From NCBI RefSeq assembly GCF_904846185.1, contig NZ_CAJGZQ010000018.1:1-64000 (forward strand): a DNA stretch of 64,000 nt. The letters are read 5' to 3'. The notes beneath the pieces were generated by a model, which saw only the letters and a list, made by a program, of their open reading frames with translations, searched no databases and was not told the origin of the DNA. Each line of letters begins with the position of its first letter. The stretch's first letter is position 1. The stretch is from Psychrobacter immobilis. GTDB lineage: Bacteria > Pseudomonadota > Gammaproteobacteria > Pseudomonadales > Moraxellaceae. Shown piece after piece: positions 8,631-18,988 of the stretch. A program made the translations under genes and the position numbers.

Positions 8631-9119
8631 TTAGTCATCAATAATAGTACTAAAGCTAGCAGCAAGGGTCTCAGCTAATTGTGCTGGTGGCAGCTCAATT
8701 TCTAAACCACGGCGACCACCGCTGACATAAATCGTTGTCTGCTCTGCAGCCGAGCTGTCTATGATAGTCGGCAAGCGCTTCTTTTGTCCCAATGGGCTGA
8801 CGCCGCCTAGCACATAGCCCGTACTACGCTCTACCTGCTTAGGATCCGCCATTTGCACTTTTTTGCAGATCAGCAATTTATTCGAAGATAGCGCCTTAGC
8901 CGTTTTTTTAAAGTTTAACGTTTTATCCACGGGTAAGATAGCAACGGCAAGCGCACCAGTCTCTGTCGACACCACCAAGGTTTTGAAGACTTGTGACACA
9001 TCCACGCCTAGCTTTTCTGCCGCCTCTAAGCCAAAAGAGGCGGCATTACTGTCATGGACATAGTCGTGTAATTGATAGTTCAGAGCGCGTTGTTTGGCAA
9101 GATTAATCGCTGGTGTCAT
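8631..9119 (-). CDS. ybaK: Cys-tRNA(Pro)/Cys-tRNA(Cys) deacylase YbaK
   Basis: An editing enzyme that hydrolyses Cys-tRNA(Pro) made in error by prolyl-tRNA synthetase. The full YbaK/EbsC fold is present in 162 residues. It has the conserved lysine in VFKTLVV (around residue 46), the central PVDKTLNFKK segment, and the GYVLGGVSPLGQKKRLPTIID segment that lines the active site, followed by YVSGGRRGLEIEL. A short direct repeat (TTTTTAGTCATCA) overlaps and follows the stop codon. It is divergent from plsB. Confidence 0.92.
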   Translation of the reverse strand: MTPAINLAKQRALNYQLHDYVHDSNAASFGLEAAEKLGVDVSQVFKTLVVSTETGALAVAILPVDKTLNFKKTAKALSSNKLLICKKVQMADPKQVERSTGYVLGGVSPLGQKKRLPTIIDSSAAEQTTIYVSGGRRGLEIELPPAQLAETLAASFSTIIDD

Positions 9120-9377
9120 AATATTTCAGCTTATATCAATGATATTCATGGGTAGATTTAAACATAATTACTCTATAGTGACTCTTGGTTGTCGCCGAAC
9201 TATTATTGCGCTAAATACATTAACTTTCAATTATTTGAGCTTATTAAGAGCGACTTAACTCACTATATAGTAACCAGACCGTATTAATATTAGCAGTATA
9301 TACAGACACTATATATCGCTTTGATGGCTTTTATGGCATCATAAGCGCAACATATTTGACTATTTTTGATACTGATT

Positions 9378-12176
9378 ATGATACCGAAGTTCTTAAAAAA
9401 ACGGATTTTTAAAGCGCCAGTCACAACCGACAGCGCTTCTAATACTGACGTCAATCCAATCGCCCCCAAGCCTTATTCCAATGCGCCGATTAATCAAATT
9501 TATCGCAAGCTATCGGGGCAGCTACTCGATGTCGCTGTTAAACCTAAGTTATTGGGTGAATTACCTGAGTTCGATACAGACGATCAAACGCTCAGATTTT
9601 ATGTGTTGCAAGATTATTCGCGCTCCAACAGTATTTTGATTGACCTGCAGACGCAAGAGCACAATTTACCACCAGCATTGGTTGGGGTACATGATGCCGC
9701 CCATAATATCAAAGAAAACGCAGCCATCATATTTTTGAACCATCCAAGCGCCAAAGACAGTCAGCTATCGCCGCGCCTGTCACGTTTGGTGTCTGCTGTA
9801 TTGCAATATCCAGAACTAAAAGTACGTTTGGTGCCCGTCTCTATTTTATGGGGACGCGCCCCAGAAAAAGAGGATTCACTGTTTAAGCTGCTGACCGCTG
9901 ACAACTGGCAAGATCCTAGCATCACCAAGCAGCTCTTTAATATCGGGGTAATGGGACGTGACACCTTTGTACAGTTCCATCCACCTCAAGATCTACGTAC
10001 CCTTATCAATGATAGCCTTAAAGGTGATGAAGAAGGGTTTTCTATTTTTGATTCACTAGCCGTTGATTCAAAAGAGAACTCTATAAAAGAAGGTGATGTA
10101 AAAGAAAATTCTGCAAAAGACAGCAATTTAGACATCACCAGTAGCGTGGGCGATGCTGACGAAGCACCAAACTATGCTTTGGTAGCGACCGCTGACAGCA
10201 ATCGTGAGCTGGTACGTATGCTACAGCAGCGGCTTACGGTTTATTTAGACAAGCAGCGTGCCAGTATGCTCGGTCCTGATTTATCAGACAGGCGTAATTT
10301 GGTAGATAAGCTGGTGTATTCACCAGCTATCAAACATGCGATAGAGGCAGAAGCAGTAGAATCTGGTATCAGTGTAGGTGAAGCCCGTGTCTTGGCTAAA
10401 GGTTATGCCAATGAGATGGTCAATGACTATTCACATTCCATCGTGCGCGGTTTTTATAAGTTTTTAACGTGGTTATGGACGCAACTCTATGATGGCGTAG
10501 AAGTCCATCATTTCGAGCGCGTACGTGAGCTTGCGACTGACTATGAGCTGGTTTATGTGCCTTGTCATCGTAGCCATGTCGATTATCTATTGCTATCTTA
10601 TGTCATCTACAAGCGTGGTCTGAGCATTCCTTATGTCGCTGCTGGTGACAACCTAGATGTACCCGTATTAGGGCCATTATTACGCGGCGCGGTTGCCTTT
10701 TATATACGTCGTAGCTTTCGTGGCAATGCACTTTATACCGCCGTCCTCCGCGAATATATGCACACCCTTATTACGCGTAACACACCGATTGAATACTTTA
10801 TCGAGGGTGGTCGCTCGCGTTCAGGACGTTTATTACCACCGAAGATGGGCATGCTAGCAATGACAGTGCACAGTCAATTACGTCATTCTGAGAAGCCAGT
10901 GGTTTTCATTCCGACTTATATCGGTTATGAGCGTATTATGGAAGGTGGCACCTATGTTGGTGAGCTAAAAGGCAAGCCAAAAGAATCTGAATCTTTACTA
11001 GGCTTACTCAAAGTTGGTCGTAAAATTGAGCGTATCTTTGGTAATGTACATCTAAGCTTTGGCACACCGCTGCATCTTAGCGACTTTATGACAAAATTCG
11101 ATGTGCCAGCCAATAGCTTGCCGACGGATCGCACCGATACCCCGCTCGATGATAAAGCCAGCGCGATGGTCGATAACATCGGCGTCAAAATCATGCAGCA
11201 CATCAATAAGGCGGCGGTTGTGACGCCCGTTTCGTTATTATCATTGGTATTATTATCAGCGCCTAAAGCGGCTTTAGATGAAGAAATCTGTCGTGAGCAA
11301 ATTGCCCTTTATCAAGGTCTTGCTCAGCAGTTGTCCTACTCAGATGATACCGTCATTACAGATATGAGTCCGCAGCAAATCATTGATTATGGTATCAAAC
11401 TAAAGCTCATTGAACGTACGCCGCATATCTTAGGCGACATCATTCAAATTGCCGGCAAGCAAGCGGCATTGCTCAGCTATTTCCGTAATAACATCCTTCA
11501 TGTCTTTATTCTACTTTCTTTCTTATCAGCATTAGTGGCGCGTAACGGCCGTATCGAACGCAGTCGTTTGGACAATATTGCTAAGCAACTCTATCCATTT
11601 TTACAAAGCGAGCTGTTCTTATATTACCCAGCACATGGCTTGGCTGATACCTTGAACAAAAAAGTCGACAGCCTACTCTCGCATGGTCTAATTGTCGAAT
11701 TGAGTGATGGCGTACTCAGCGTCCCTGAGTCAAACAGCAAATGCTATCAGCAGCTGCAAGTGCTAGCGACGCCTGTCGGACAGAGCCTTGAGCGTTACTT
11801 TATGACACTTGCCCTACTCGCCCAGCAAGGCTCAGGCAATCTAACCGAAAGCGAAGTCGTTGATCTGTGTCATCTGCTGGGTCAGCGCTTATCTGTACTA
11901 TATGCAGACGATATTCCTGATTTCTTTGACCGCGCCTTATTCACCAGCTTCATCAGCGCCTTGACTCGTCTTGATTACTTGCAAAAAGATGATGAAACTG
12001 GCGTTTTGACCTTTGATCATCGTATTAATGATATTGCTCGTCATGCTAAGTACGTGCTAACGCCTGACATGATGCAGATTTTGCAGCAAGTCGCCAGCTT
12101 AGATGAAGAAGAAATTACTCATGCGATTACTGAGATTAGTAATAAAAAGCAGCGTAAATTTGGCCGTAAGCGTTAA
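9378..12176 (+). CDS. plsB: Glycerol-3-phosphate 1-O-acyltransferase (PlsB)
   Basis: A membrane-associated enzyme that transfers an acyl chain from acyl-CoA or acyl-ACP to the sn-1 position of glycerol 3-phosphate, the first step of phospholipid synthesis. At about 932 residues it is somewhat longer than E. coli PlsB (807); a Ser/Lys/Asp-rich insert lies near residues 225-260. The acyltransferase motifs are intact: HRSHVDYLL (HX4D) and the FIEGGRSRSGRLLPPK segment. The ATG at 9378 is preferred over the in-frame TTG at 9366. A bidirectional terminator follows. Confidence 0.95.
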   Translation: MIPKFLKKRIFKAPVTTDSASNTDVNPIAPKPYSNAPINQIYRKLSGQLLDVAVKPKLLGELPEFDTDDQTLRFYVLQDYSRSNSILIDLQTQEHNLPPALVGVHDAAHNIKENAAIIFLNHPSAKDSQLSPRLSRLVSAVLQYPELKVRLVPVSILWGRAPEKEDSLFKLLTADNWQDPSITKQLFNIGVMGRDTFVQFHPPQDLRTLINDSLKGDEEGFSIFDSLAVDSKENSIKEGDVKENSAKDSNLDITSSVGDADEAPNYALVATADSNRELVRMLQQRLTVYLDKQRASMLGPDLSDRRNLVDKLVYSPAIKHAIEAEAVESGISVGEARVLAKGYANEMVNDYSHSIVRGFYKFLTWLWTQLYDGVEVHHFERVRELATDYELVYVPCHRSHVDYLLLSYVIYKRGLSIPYVAAGDNLDVPVLGPLLRGAVAFYIRRSFRGNALYTAVLREYMHTLITRNTPIEYFIEGGRSRSGRLLPPKMGMLAMTVHSQLRHSEKPVVFIPTYIGYERIMEGGTYVGELKGKPKESESLLGLLKVGRKIERIFGNVHLSFGTPLHLSDFMTKFDVPANSLPTDRTDTPLDDKASAMVDNIGVKIMQHINKAAVVTPVSLLSLVLLSAPKAALDEEICREQIALYQGLAQQLSYSDDTVITDMSPQQIIDYGIKLKLIERTPHILGDIIQIAGKQAALLSYFRNNILHVFILLSFLSALVARNGRIERSRLDNIAKQLYPFLQSELFLYYPAHGLADTLNKKVDSLLSHGLIVELSDGVLSVPESNSKCYQQLQVLATPVGQSLERYFMTLALLAQQGSGNLTESEVVDLCHLLGQRLSVLYADDIPDFFDRALFTSFISALTRLDYLQKDDETGVLTFDHRINDIARHAKYVLTPDMMQILQQVASLDEEEITHAITEISNKKQRKFGRKR

Positions 12177-12192
12177 GCTTTGCGATTATCGT

Positions 12193-12228
12193 AAAAAAGA
12201 GTCAAGCATAGAAGCTTGACTCTTTTTT
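12193..12228. terminator. Bidirectional terminator after plsB
   Basis: A 15-bp stem (core AAAGAGTCAAGC / GCTTGACTCTTT) with loop ATAGAA and A/T tracts on both sides. It overlaps the stop codon of the convergent minus-strand gene at 12202. Confidence 0.9.
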
Positions 12229-12615
12229 TATGAAAAAACCTATCAACTTACAAAATAGAATAAGTATCGACATATAGCCAAAGGCAAATATGGCACCAGT
12301 AACAGGAGCAAATGACCTACCTGTGTCTGAAGTCACTTTCATCATAGCCTGTTGCTGTGCCTCGCTTCTTTCATCCGACGTAAAAAAGCCATTGCCATCT
12401 AGATCAAAAACATCAAGCTTAGCTTGTAGATAGGCATCGGTAAAGTAAACACCGATTTGAACCAGCAACCACACCACAACGATACCAATAAAAAATATTT
12501 GCCAAGAAGCCAGATGAGATTTCTGTGAAAACTGATGCTTATAGACCATCACAATAGGTAATACTATCATTGCAAATATAGATAATAGTTGTGATATTTC
12601 GAGTGTTTTTCCCAT
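12202..12615 (-). CDS. Membrane protein with a single EF-hand motif
   Basis: A 137-residue protein with two N-terminal hydrophobic helices and one or two C-terminal helices. Between them is a soluble loop containing DLDGNGFFTSDE, a canonical EF-hand calcium loop (acidic/Asn residues at positions 1, 3, 5 and Glu at 12). The family function is unknown. The start at 12615 is chosen because the longer frame begins inside the ettA terminator hairpin; AAGAGA lies upstream. The stop codon lies in the stem of the plsB terminator. It could be read by leakage from ettA or from its own promoter. Confidence 0.7.
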   Translation of the reverse strand: MGKTLEISQLLSIFAMIVLPIVMVYKHQFSQKSHLASWQIFFIGIVVVWLLVQIGVYFTDAYLQAKLDVFDLDGNGFFTSDERSEAQQQAMMKVTSDTGRSFAPVTGAIFAFGYMSILILFCKLIGFFIKKESSFYA

Positions 12616-12634
12616 GATTTGTCTCTTAAACAAT

Positions 12635-12666
12635 AAAAAAGGCATAACCTAAGTTATGCCTTTTTT
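12635..12666 (-). terminator. Terminator after ettA
   Basis: The stem (A)6GGCATAAC / GTTATGCC(T)6 with loop CTAA lies just past the ettA stop codon. It separates ettA from the EF-hand membrane protein gene. Confidence 0.88.
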
Positions 12667-12710
12667 TTGCAAAAATAATGGACTATCTATGGTTTTTTAT
12701 TGGATTTACT

Positions 12711-14372
12711 CTAAGTCGAAATCTTTTTATATTTCATACGCTTAGGAGTGGCAGCATCACCCATCGTCTTTTTGCGATACGTTTCAAACTCAGAATAGTT
12801 ACCATCGAACCAAACTGGGCCTTCATCTTCGAACGCCAAGATATGAGTCGCGATACGGTCAAGGAACCAGCGATCATGCGAGACGACCATGACCGTACCT
12901 GGGAAGACCTGAATCGCATCTTCTAGCGCACGTAAGGTTTCAATGTCCAAATCGTTTGAAGGTTCATCAAGGAGCAAAACGTTCGCGCCCTGCTTCAACG
13001 TCTTAGCTAGCTGTAAACGGTTACGCTCACCACCTGACAATTGACCGACGTGCTTTTGCTGATCTGAGCCTTTGAAGTTAAAGCGACCGATATAAGCACG
13101 ACTTGGCGTGGTGTAATCGCCAACCGTAATAATATCAAGACCGTCAGACACTTCTTCCCAAACGGTTTTGCTGTCATCTAAGTTGTCACGTACCTGACCA
13201 ACATAGGCAACTTTAACACTTTCGCCCAAATCGACTGAACCCGTATCTGGCGTATCACGTTCGGTAATCATATTAAATAGCGTGGTTTTACCCGCACCAT
13301 TTGGTCCGATGATACCGACGATAGCACCAGCTGGCACGTTAAAGCTTAGGTTTTCATAAAGCAGACGATCACCAAATGATTTGGAGATGTTATTCACTTC
13401 AATGACTTTATTACCTAAACGTGGACCGGGCGGAATATAAATTTCAGCTGTCTCATTACGCTGCTGGAACTCTGTTGAGTTCAACTCTTCAAAGCGCTGT
13501 ACACGAGATTTAGACTTGGCTTGTTGACCTTTTTGATTTTTGCGAATCCAATCCAGCTCTTTTTTCAGTGCTTTAGCAAATGATTCTTCTTGCTTATTCT
13601 GCTGCTCTAAACGCGTGTTCTTTTGCTCGAGCCACTCAGTATAGTTGCCTTCATACGGATAACCATGGCCACGATCCAGCTCCAAAATCCACTGAGCGAC
13701 GTTGTCTAGGAAATATCTATCATGGGTAATGGCAACGATTGTACCGCTGTAGTTCTGCAAGAACTGCTCTAGCCATGCAACAGATTCGGCGTCCAAATGG
13801 TTGGTTGGTTCGTCAAGTAACAGCATGTCAGGGCGTGACAATAGCAAACGGCATAGTGCCACACGGCGTTTTTCACCACCAGACAGCTTACTAACATCCG
13901 CATCCCAAGGTGGCAGACGTAAGGCATCAGCCGCTTTTTCGAGTTGGGTATTTAAATTATGGGCATCCCATGCTTGGATGATGTCTTCCATCTTGCCTTG
14001 TTCTTCAGCAAGCTTATCAAAGTCAGCATCAGGCTCAGCGTATTCTGCATAAATGGCATCTAAACGTGCGAGCGCATCTAATGCTTCACGCATACCGTCT
14101 TCGACGTTACCGCGTACGTCTTTGCTGTCATCAAGCTGTGGTTCCTGCGGCAGATAACCAATTTTGGTGCCAGTTTGCGCGCGTGCTTCACCACTAAATT
14201 CAGTATCCACGCCCGCCATAATGCGTAGCAAGGTTGATTTACCTGAACCATTGATACCCAAGACACCAATTTTGGCACCTGGGAAAAATGATAAGTTAAT
14301 ATTTTTTAAGATTTCACGCTTAGGCGGAACAAGTTTTGACACGTTGTTCATCGTGTAAATATATTGAGCCAT
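12711..14372 (-). CDS. ettA: Energy-dependent translational throttle protein EttA (ABC-F)
   Basis: An ABC-F ATPase of 553 residues (the E. coli protein has 555) that binds the ribosomal E site and gates early elongation according to ATP/ADP. It has two ABC domains: Walker A GINGSGKS with signature LSGGEKRR, and Walker A GPNGAGKT with signature LSGGERNR. The linker between them is charged and arginine-rich, and there are no membrane segments. The start at 14372 (MAQYIYTMNN) is family-typical and has GGAG upstream; the longer frame to 14447 is not supported. It is divergent from the ferredoxin reductase gene. Confidence 0.95.
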   Translation of the reverse strand: MAQYIYTMNNVSKLVPPKREILKNINLSFFPGAKIGVLGINGSGKSTLLRIMAGVDTEFSGEARAQTGTKIGYLPQEPQLDDSKDVRGNVEDGMREALDALARLDAIYAEYAEPDADFDKLAEEQGKMEDIIQAWDAHNLNTQLEKAADALRLPPWDADVSKLSGGEKRRVALCRLLLSRPDMLLLDEPTNHLDAESVAWLEQFLQNYSGTIVAITHDRYFLDNVAQWILELDRGHGYPYEGNYTEWLEQKNTRLEQQNKQEESFAKALKKELDWIRKNQKGQQAKSKSRVQRFEELNSTEFQQRNETAEIYIPPGPRLGNKVIEVNNISKSFGDRLLYENLSFNVPAGAIVGIIGPNGAGKTTLFNMITERDTPDTGSVDLGESVKVAYVGQVRDNLDDSKTVWEEVSDGLDIITVGDYTTPSRAYIGRFNFKGSDQQKHVGQLSGGERNRLQLAKTLKQGANVLLLDEPSNDLDIETLRALEDAIQVFPGTVMVVSHDRWFLDRIATHILAFEDEGPVWFDGNYSEFETYRKKTMGDAATPKRMKYKKIST

Positions 14373-14809
14373 TAACACTCCGATAGACTGCATAAAAGAG
14401 GCGAGCAAATCATACTTAGCAATGATGCCAAGCGTGCTGCACCTCAAAATCAGGGTTACAAATTATAAGCCATTATCGCATTGTGGCGCATACCCTGCAA
14501 GCCAACAGATTGTTTTAACGATTGTTTTACGGCTTTTGTCACAGAGTACTCAGCTTTCTAGCTAAAAGCGGTAACGAAACCTACTATTGAACCGTTTCGC
14601 TTAACATTCTGACTTATAACTGTTTTATAAAGACCACAAAAAATAGCATCAAAACTTTCGCAAATTTAATCAATAGCCGTTAGCATGTTAGGATAGCTTA
14701 ACAAATTCGAGCGCCCTGACCTAAGTGATATCCGCTAAATTGGCGCACAGGTGAACACAATATTAATGATGTCAATCATTTTGATAGTATTAACAAAGGT
14801 ACTGATAAT
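14373..14809. other. Divergent intergenic region, ettA / ferredoxin reductase
   Basis: About 440 AT-rich bases. Promoters for both directions must lie here. I looked for a DesT-like palindrome ahead of the reductase/desaturase pair but found no convincing dyad. No small gene or RNA gene is visible. Confidence 0.4.
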
Positions 14810-16033
14810 ATGACCAACGGCTATCGCCCTGAAATGATTCAACATGCATTTATCGATTTTATTGGATCACACTTACAGCCGTTTTGGTCTTTCACTGTTC
14901 CAAAGCTGCGCCTTGTTGCGCGATATACCCTTAGCGATGACTTAATAGCGCTCAGATTTGAGACCAATCATGCTTTTCGACGGCAATTAGTGGGTTCGCA
15001 ACTTGGTTGGCAGGGTGGGCAACATCTTAACTTAAGCGTTCTTATTGAAGGTGTGTATCATCAGCGCAGCTATTCATTATTAGGTTTGGCGCACCAACCG
15101 CTCTGGTGGCACGACGTTACTACTGGCAACAGTATTAATAGTGGCGATAGCAAAAAGAAACCCCCTTATCTTGCGGTTACTATTGCTATTAAGCCACAAG
15201 GCTTGGTTTCGGATTATTTAACCAAACATATGGCACTTGGCAGTGTCATCAACAGTAGTGTTCCCAGTGGCTCTTTCACTTTGGCACAAACATCTATAAC
15301 GGTACAGACAAAATCTGCTGCTGAAAAATCTGCTTCTTTATTATTTATCGCGGGTGGCAGCGGTATTACGCCCATGTTAGGACTCATCACGCAAGCACTG
15401 GACAACGGACATCAGGTGACGTTGCTATATTACAGTCGCACTGAAATGCTCCCGTTCAAAAACCAATGGCAACAACTGAGCATAGCTTATCCAGCTTTCA
15501 CCTATCATCTGATCAATACCGAGAAATCTGATACTTATTTGGCTGGCAAGCGACACTTGAGCGTAGACAGTTTGTTGGCATTAAACCTGCCACTGGCAGA
15601 TACGCAAATATTTGCATGCGGGTCACAGGCTCTGTTGACTGGCTTATATAAAGCAGCGGCAAAGGTAACCTTACCGCACAATAAAAACCTGCGCGATAAT
15701 ATCATTGTAGAAAACTTTGGTCATGCGTTGCCTGATTTCGATTTTGATAACAAACAAGCGCTCGATAGAAAAAAACACGCAGCACAACACACTGTTTATT
15801 TACGGGCGAGGCAACGGCAGTTTGACAGTAGCACGACAATATTGAATGCCGCAGAGAACGCAGGAATTCGCTTAGCACATGGTTGCAGACAAGGTATCTG
15901 TCAGTTGTGTCGCTGCAATAAAATCAGCGGCGTGGTCAAAAATATCCACACAGGAAAAATGAGCAGTGATGGTTATGAATCTATTCAAACTTGCATCAAC
16001 ATTGCCATGACTGATGTGGTGCTAGATATTTAG
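14810..16033 (+). CDS. Ferredoxin reductase with C-terminal 2Fe-2S domain, desaturase partner
   Basis: A 407-residue electron-transfer protein. It has an FAD-binding barrel with RSYSLL, an NAD(P)H-binding Rossmann domain with GGSGITPM, and a C-terminal plant-type ferredoxin domain with GCRQGICQLC and a last cysteine in QTCINIA, which together ligate a 2Fe-2S cluster. This order (FNR then ferredoxin) matches the reductases that feed electrons to membrane fatty acid desaturases, such as DesC of the Pseudomonas DesB-DesC pair. The desaturase gene follows 149 bases downstream on the same strand. AAAGGT lies upstream of the start. Confidence 0.88.
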   Translation: MTNGYRPEMIQHAFIDFIGSHLQPFWSFTVPKLRLVARYTLSDDLIALRFETNHAFRRQLVGSQLGWQGGQHLNLSVLIEGVYHQRSYSLLGLAHQPLWWHDVTTGNSINSGDSKKKPPYLAVTIAIKPQGLVSDYLTKHMALGSVINSSVPSGSFTLAQTSITVQTKSAAEKSASLLFIAGGSGITPMLGLITQALDNGHQVTLLYYSRTEMLPFKNQWQQLSIAYPAFTYHLINTEKSDTYLAGKRHLSVDSLLALNLPLADTQIFACGSQALLTGLYKAAAKVTLPHNKNLRDNIIVENFGHALPDFDFDNKQALDRKKHAAQHTVYLRARQRQFDSSTTILNAAENAGIRLAHGCRQGICQLCRCNKISGVVKNIHTGKMSSDGYESIQTCINIAMTDVVLDI

Positions 16034-16182
16034 CAACACGGTGATAAAAATGAATACTCATAACGGCTCATAAGATAGAAACACAGCCTGCTGTTACCTT
16101 ATAGCCTACGGTAAAAACTTAAACAACTTATTGAGCCGAACCCAGTACCGACTCTCCGTACCATTTCGGTTAAGGATTATTT

Positions 16183-17532
16183 ATGCGCTTGCTACCACCC
16201 GTCACTACTGCACAATCTACTGTACCAGTTTTGACCCCACTAACTGATGCAAAACAGCAGAAAGCAAAGCAGTTGACTCGCTACCCAACGTTGACAGGAG
16301 TGCCCTTACCGAAGGCGCAATCTGATGCCCTCGCTCATGAATTAAATGTGCTTTACCGAAGCGTGATGGATTCGTTAGGTAGTGATGACGCACGATACAT
16401 TAAACGAATGTATGCCGCGGTAGTCTATAGTGAAATGACAGCGCGTGGCTTACTGGCAGCGGCTGGATGCATGCAGTCAAAACGTAAAATAGTCGCGACT
16501 TGGTTATTGGGTACCTCACTACTGAGTCTCAGCAAAATTCTAAACAATATGGAACTTGGGCATAATGTCATGCATGGTCAGTATGACTGGATGCAGCACC
16601 CGTATCTCAATAGCCAAAAGTTTGATTGGGACATTGTCTGTCCTGCCCCCTTGTGGCAACACTCTCATAATTACTTGCATCATACTTTTACCAATATCGT
16701 TGGTCGTGACCATGATGTTGGCTATCACTTAATTCGCGTGACTGATGAGCAACCTTGGACGCCAAGCGACCGCCACAATATGTTTAAGACAGCGATATTG
16801 GCTCTAGGTTTTGAGTGGGCGGTCGCCTTTCATGATATTCAAATCAGTGTCGACGAATACGCAGACTCCCCTGATCGACACCAAACCATGCAACAGAAAT
16901 CTCGCGCATTATTTGCCAAAATCGCCCGGCAAGTGGGCAAAGATCATATTGTGCTACCCACGTTAGCAGGGCTGACATTAGGTCGAAGTAGTGCTATGAC
17001 GACACTGAGCGGTAATGTTACTGCCAATATCGCTCGTAATCTGTGGACATGGGCGGTGATATTCTGTGGACACTTTACCGAACAAGCACACATCTATACC
17101 CATCTCGATGCCGATGAGACTAAAGGCGACTGGTATGTGCGTCAAATTCTTGGCTCCAGCAATATTCAGGGCAGTAAGCTGTTTCACATTTTGACGGGTA
17201 ATTTATCGCATCAAATCGAGCACCATATTTTCCCTGATATGCCAGCCAGTCACTATGCTCGTATCGCACCACAATTACAGGCGATATGCCGCAAGTACAA
17301 TCTACCCTATAATACTGGGCGCTTTGGTACACAATTCCGGCAAATGCTGGGACGTATCCGCCACTTTAGCAAGCCAAGTGCGGAAGAATGGCAGTCTTAT
17401 TTACACTCACAAACTACGTCAATCGCTGAAACAAATCATGCCGTAACAGAAAGACCAAAAGAGCTGCCCGCTATACGTGGATTGGGTAAGTATCTTCCCC
17501 CTGTCATGCGTCAAGCCTTATTTTATGCTTGA
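16183..17532 (+). CDS. Membrane fatty acid desaturase (DesB-like)
   Basis: A 449-residue di-iron desaturase that introduces a double bond into saturated acyl chains, which keeps membranes fluid in the cold. The three histidine boxes are present: HNVMH, HSHNYLHH and HQIEHHIFP. Hydrophobic helices flank the first two boxes. The regiospecificity is probably delta-9, from similarity to DesB-type enzymes, but cannot be proven from sequence. AAGGATTATTT precedes the ATG. The gene upstream encodes the likely electron donor, so the pair forms one functional unit. Confidence 0.88.
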   Translation: MRLLPPVTTAQSTVPVLTPLTDAKQQKAKQLTRYPTLTGVPLPKAQSDALAHELNVLYRSVMDSLGSDDARYIKRMYAAVVYSEMTARGLLAAAGCMQSKRKIVATWLLGTSLLSLSKILNNMELGHNVMHGQYDWMQHPYLNSQKFDWDIVCPAPLWQHSHNYLHHTFTNIVGRDHDVGYHLIRVTDEQPWTPSDRHNMFKTAILALGFEWAVAFHDIQISVDEYADSPDRHQTMQQKSRALFAKIARQVGKDHIVLPTLAGLTLGRSSAMTTLSGNVTANIARNLWTWAVIFCGHFTEQAHIYTHLDADETKGDWYVRQILGSSNIQGSKLFHILTGNLSHQIEHHIFPDMPASHYARIAPQLQAICRKYNLPYNTGRFGTQFRQMLGRIRHFSKPSAEEWQSYLHSQTTSIAETNHAVTERPKELPAIRGLGKYLPPVMRQALFYA

Positions 17533-17754
17533 TGTACAGCTCATATGGAGATCACTGGCAGACCTCTTTAGTCTTAACATTTACGCTATCGACTCTTACG
17601 CTAAAGAACTATAAATGTGAATCGAAAGGACTCATACTTTAGTGAATAATCTATTTGGTCATTCAAGCTTTTTTCATTTAAAAATACGCTTGATCCATCC
17701 TAAAAAAAACCAATAATATTTAATGATAATAATCAATAATAACGGAGAACATCC

Positions 17755-18048
17755 ATGAAAAATCAAGACTCTGAACAAAACCTAACCATCACCCATGATG
17801 AACAGGCTAATCGCTTTGAGACCTCTATTGACGGTCATACTGGCTATATTAGCTATCAAGAGCGTGACGATACATTAGTTTATGATCATACTATCGTACC
17901 TCAGGAGCTAGGCGGGCGCGGTATTGGTTCAGCATTGGTCAAGCATGCCCTCAACTATGCTCGTGAACAGAATAAAAAAGTGATACCACAGTGCTCATTT
18001 GTCTCGTCATATATCAGCAAACATCCTGATTACCAAGACTTGCTATAG
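17755..18048 (+). CDS. Small GNAT-family N-acetyltransferase (YidJ/GCN5-related type)
   Basis: A 97-residue protein of the short GCN5-related family. It keeps the acetyl-CoA pyrophosphate loop ELGGRGIGSALVKHAL and the following VIPQCSFVSSYI and HPDYQDL segments, which are diagnostic for this mini-GNAT group. The substrate is unknown. GGAGAA lies upstream of the ATG. It stands alone, followed by a structured intergenic element. Confidence 0.85.
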   Translation: MKNQDSEQNLTITHDEQANRFETSIDGHTGYISYQERDDTLVYDHTIVPQELGGRGIGSALVKHALNYAREQNKKVIPQCSFVSSYISKHPDYQDLL

Positions 18049-18717
<669 letters not shown>

Positions 18718-18781
18718 TGATGTGTTTGTTTTTATAATGTTTATAAAAATTTTTCATTAGCAAATACATTATTAAATACAA

Positions 18782-18810
18782 AAAAAAGTCCTCAATTGAG
18801 GACTTTTTTA
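18782..18810. terminator. Bidirectional terminator, phhB / DUF1328 gene
   Basis: A perfect palindrome, AGTCCTCAATTGAGGACT, flanked by an A-tract and a T-tract, between convergent genes. Confidence 0.9.
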
Positions 18811-18832
18811 TTTAACAATCTACAGGTATTAA

Positions 18833-18988
18833 TTACATCTTGCGGCTTACAAATGCCACAATAAATAAAATGACAGCGACAGCTAAGAAAATATATGCCA
18901 AATTAGCAGACAATCCTGCGACACCGCCAAAACCCAACAAACTTGCTAACAATGCGATCACGGCAAAAATAATAGCCCAGCGAAACAT
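18833..18988 (-). CDS. DUF1328 small membrane protein (YtjA-like)
   Basis: A 51-residue protein starting [20 protein letters not shown] and continuing with [22 protein letters not shown] and a short basic tail ending SRKM. These are the two membrane helices and Gly/Ala loop of the DUF1328 (YtjA) family of small inner-membrane proteins, whose function is unknown. GGAGAAGG lies a few bases upstream of the ATG, an excellent ribosome-binding site. It shares a bidirectional terminator with phhB. Confidence 0.9.
   Translation of the reverse strand: MFRWAIIFAVIALLASLLGFGGVAGLSANLAYIFLAVAVILFIVAFVSRKM

Noticed and set aside
8609..8641. Direct repeat TTTTTAGTCATCA at the end of ybaK
   Set aside because: Short duplication that overlaps the stop codon and adds nothing to the protein; likely a chance small duplication.
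14700..14800. Possible DesT/FabR-type operator before the reductase/desaturase pair
   Set aside because: I could not find a convincing dyad; similarity to TGAAC/TTGAC half-sites is weak.
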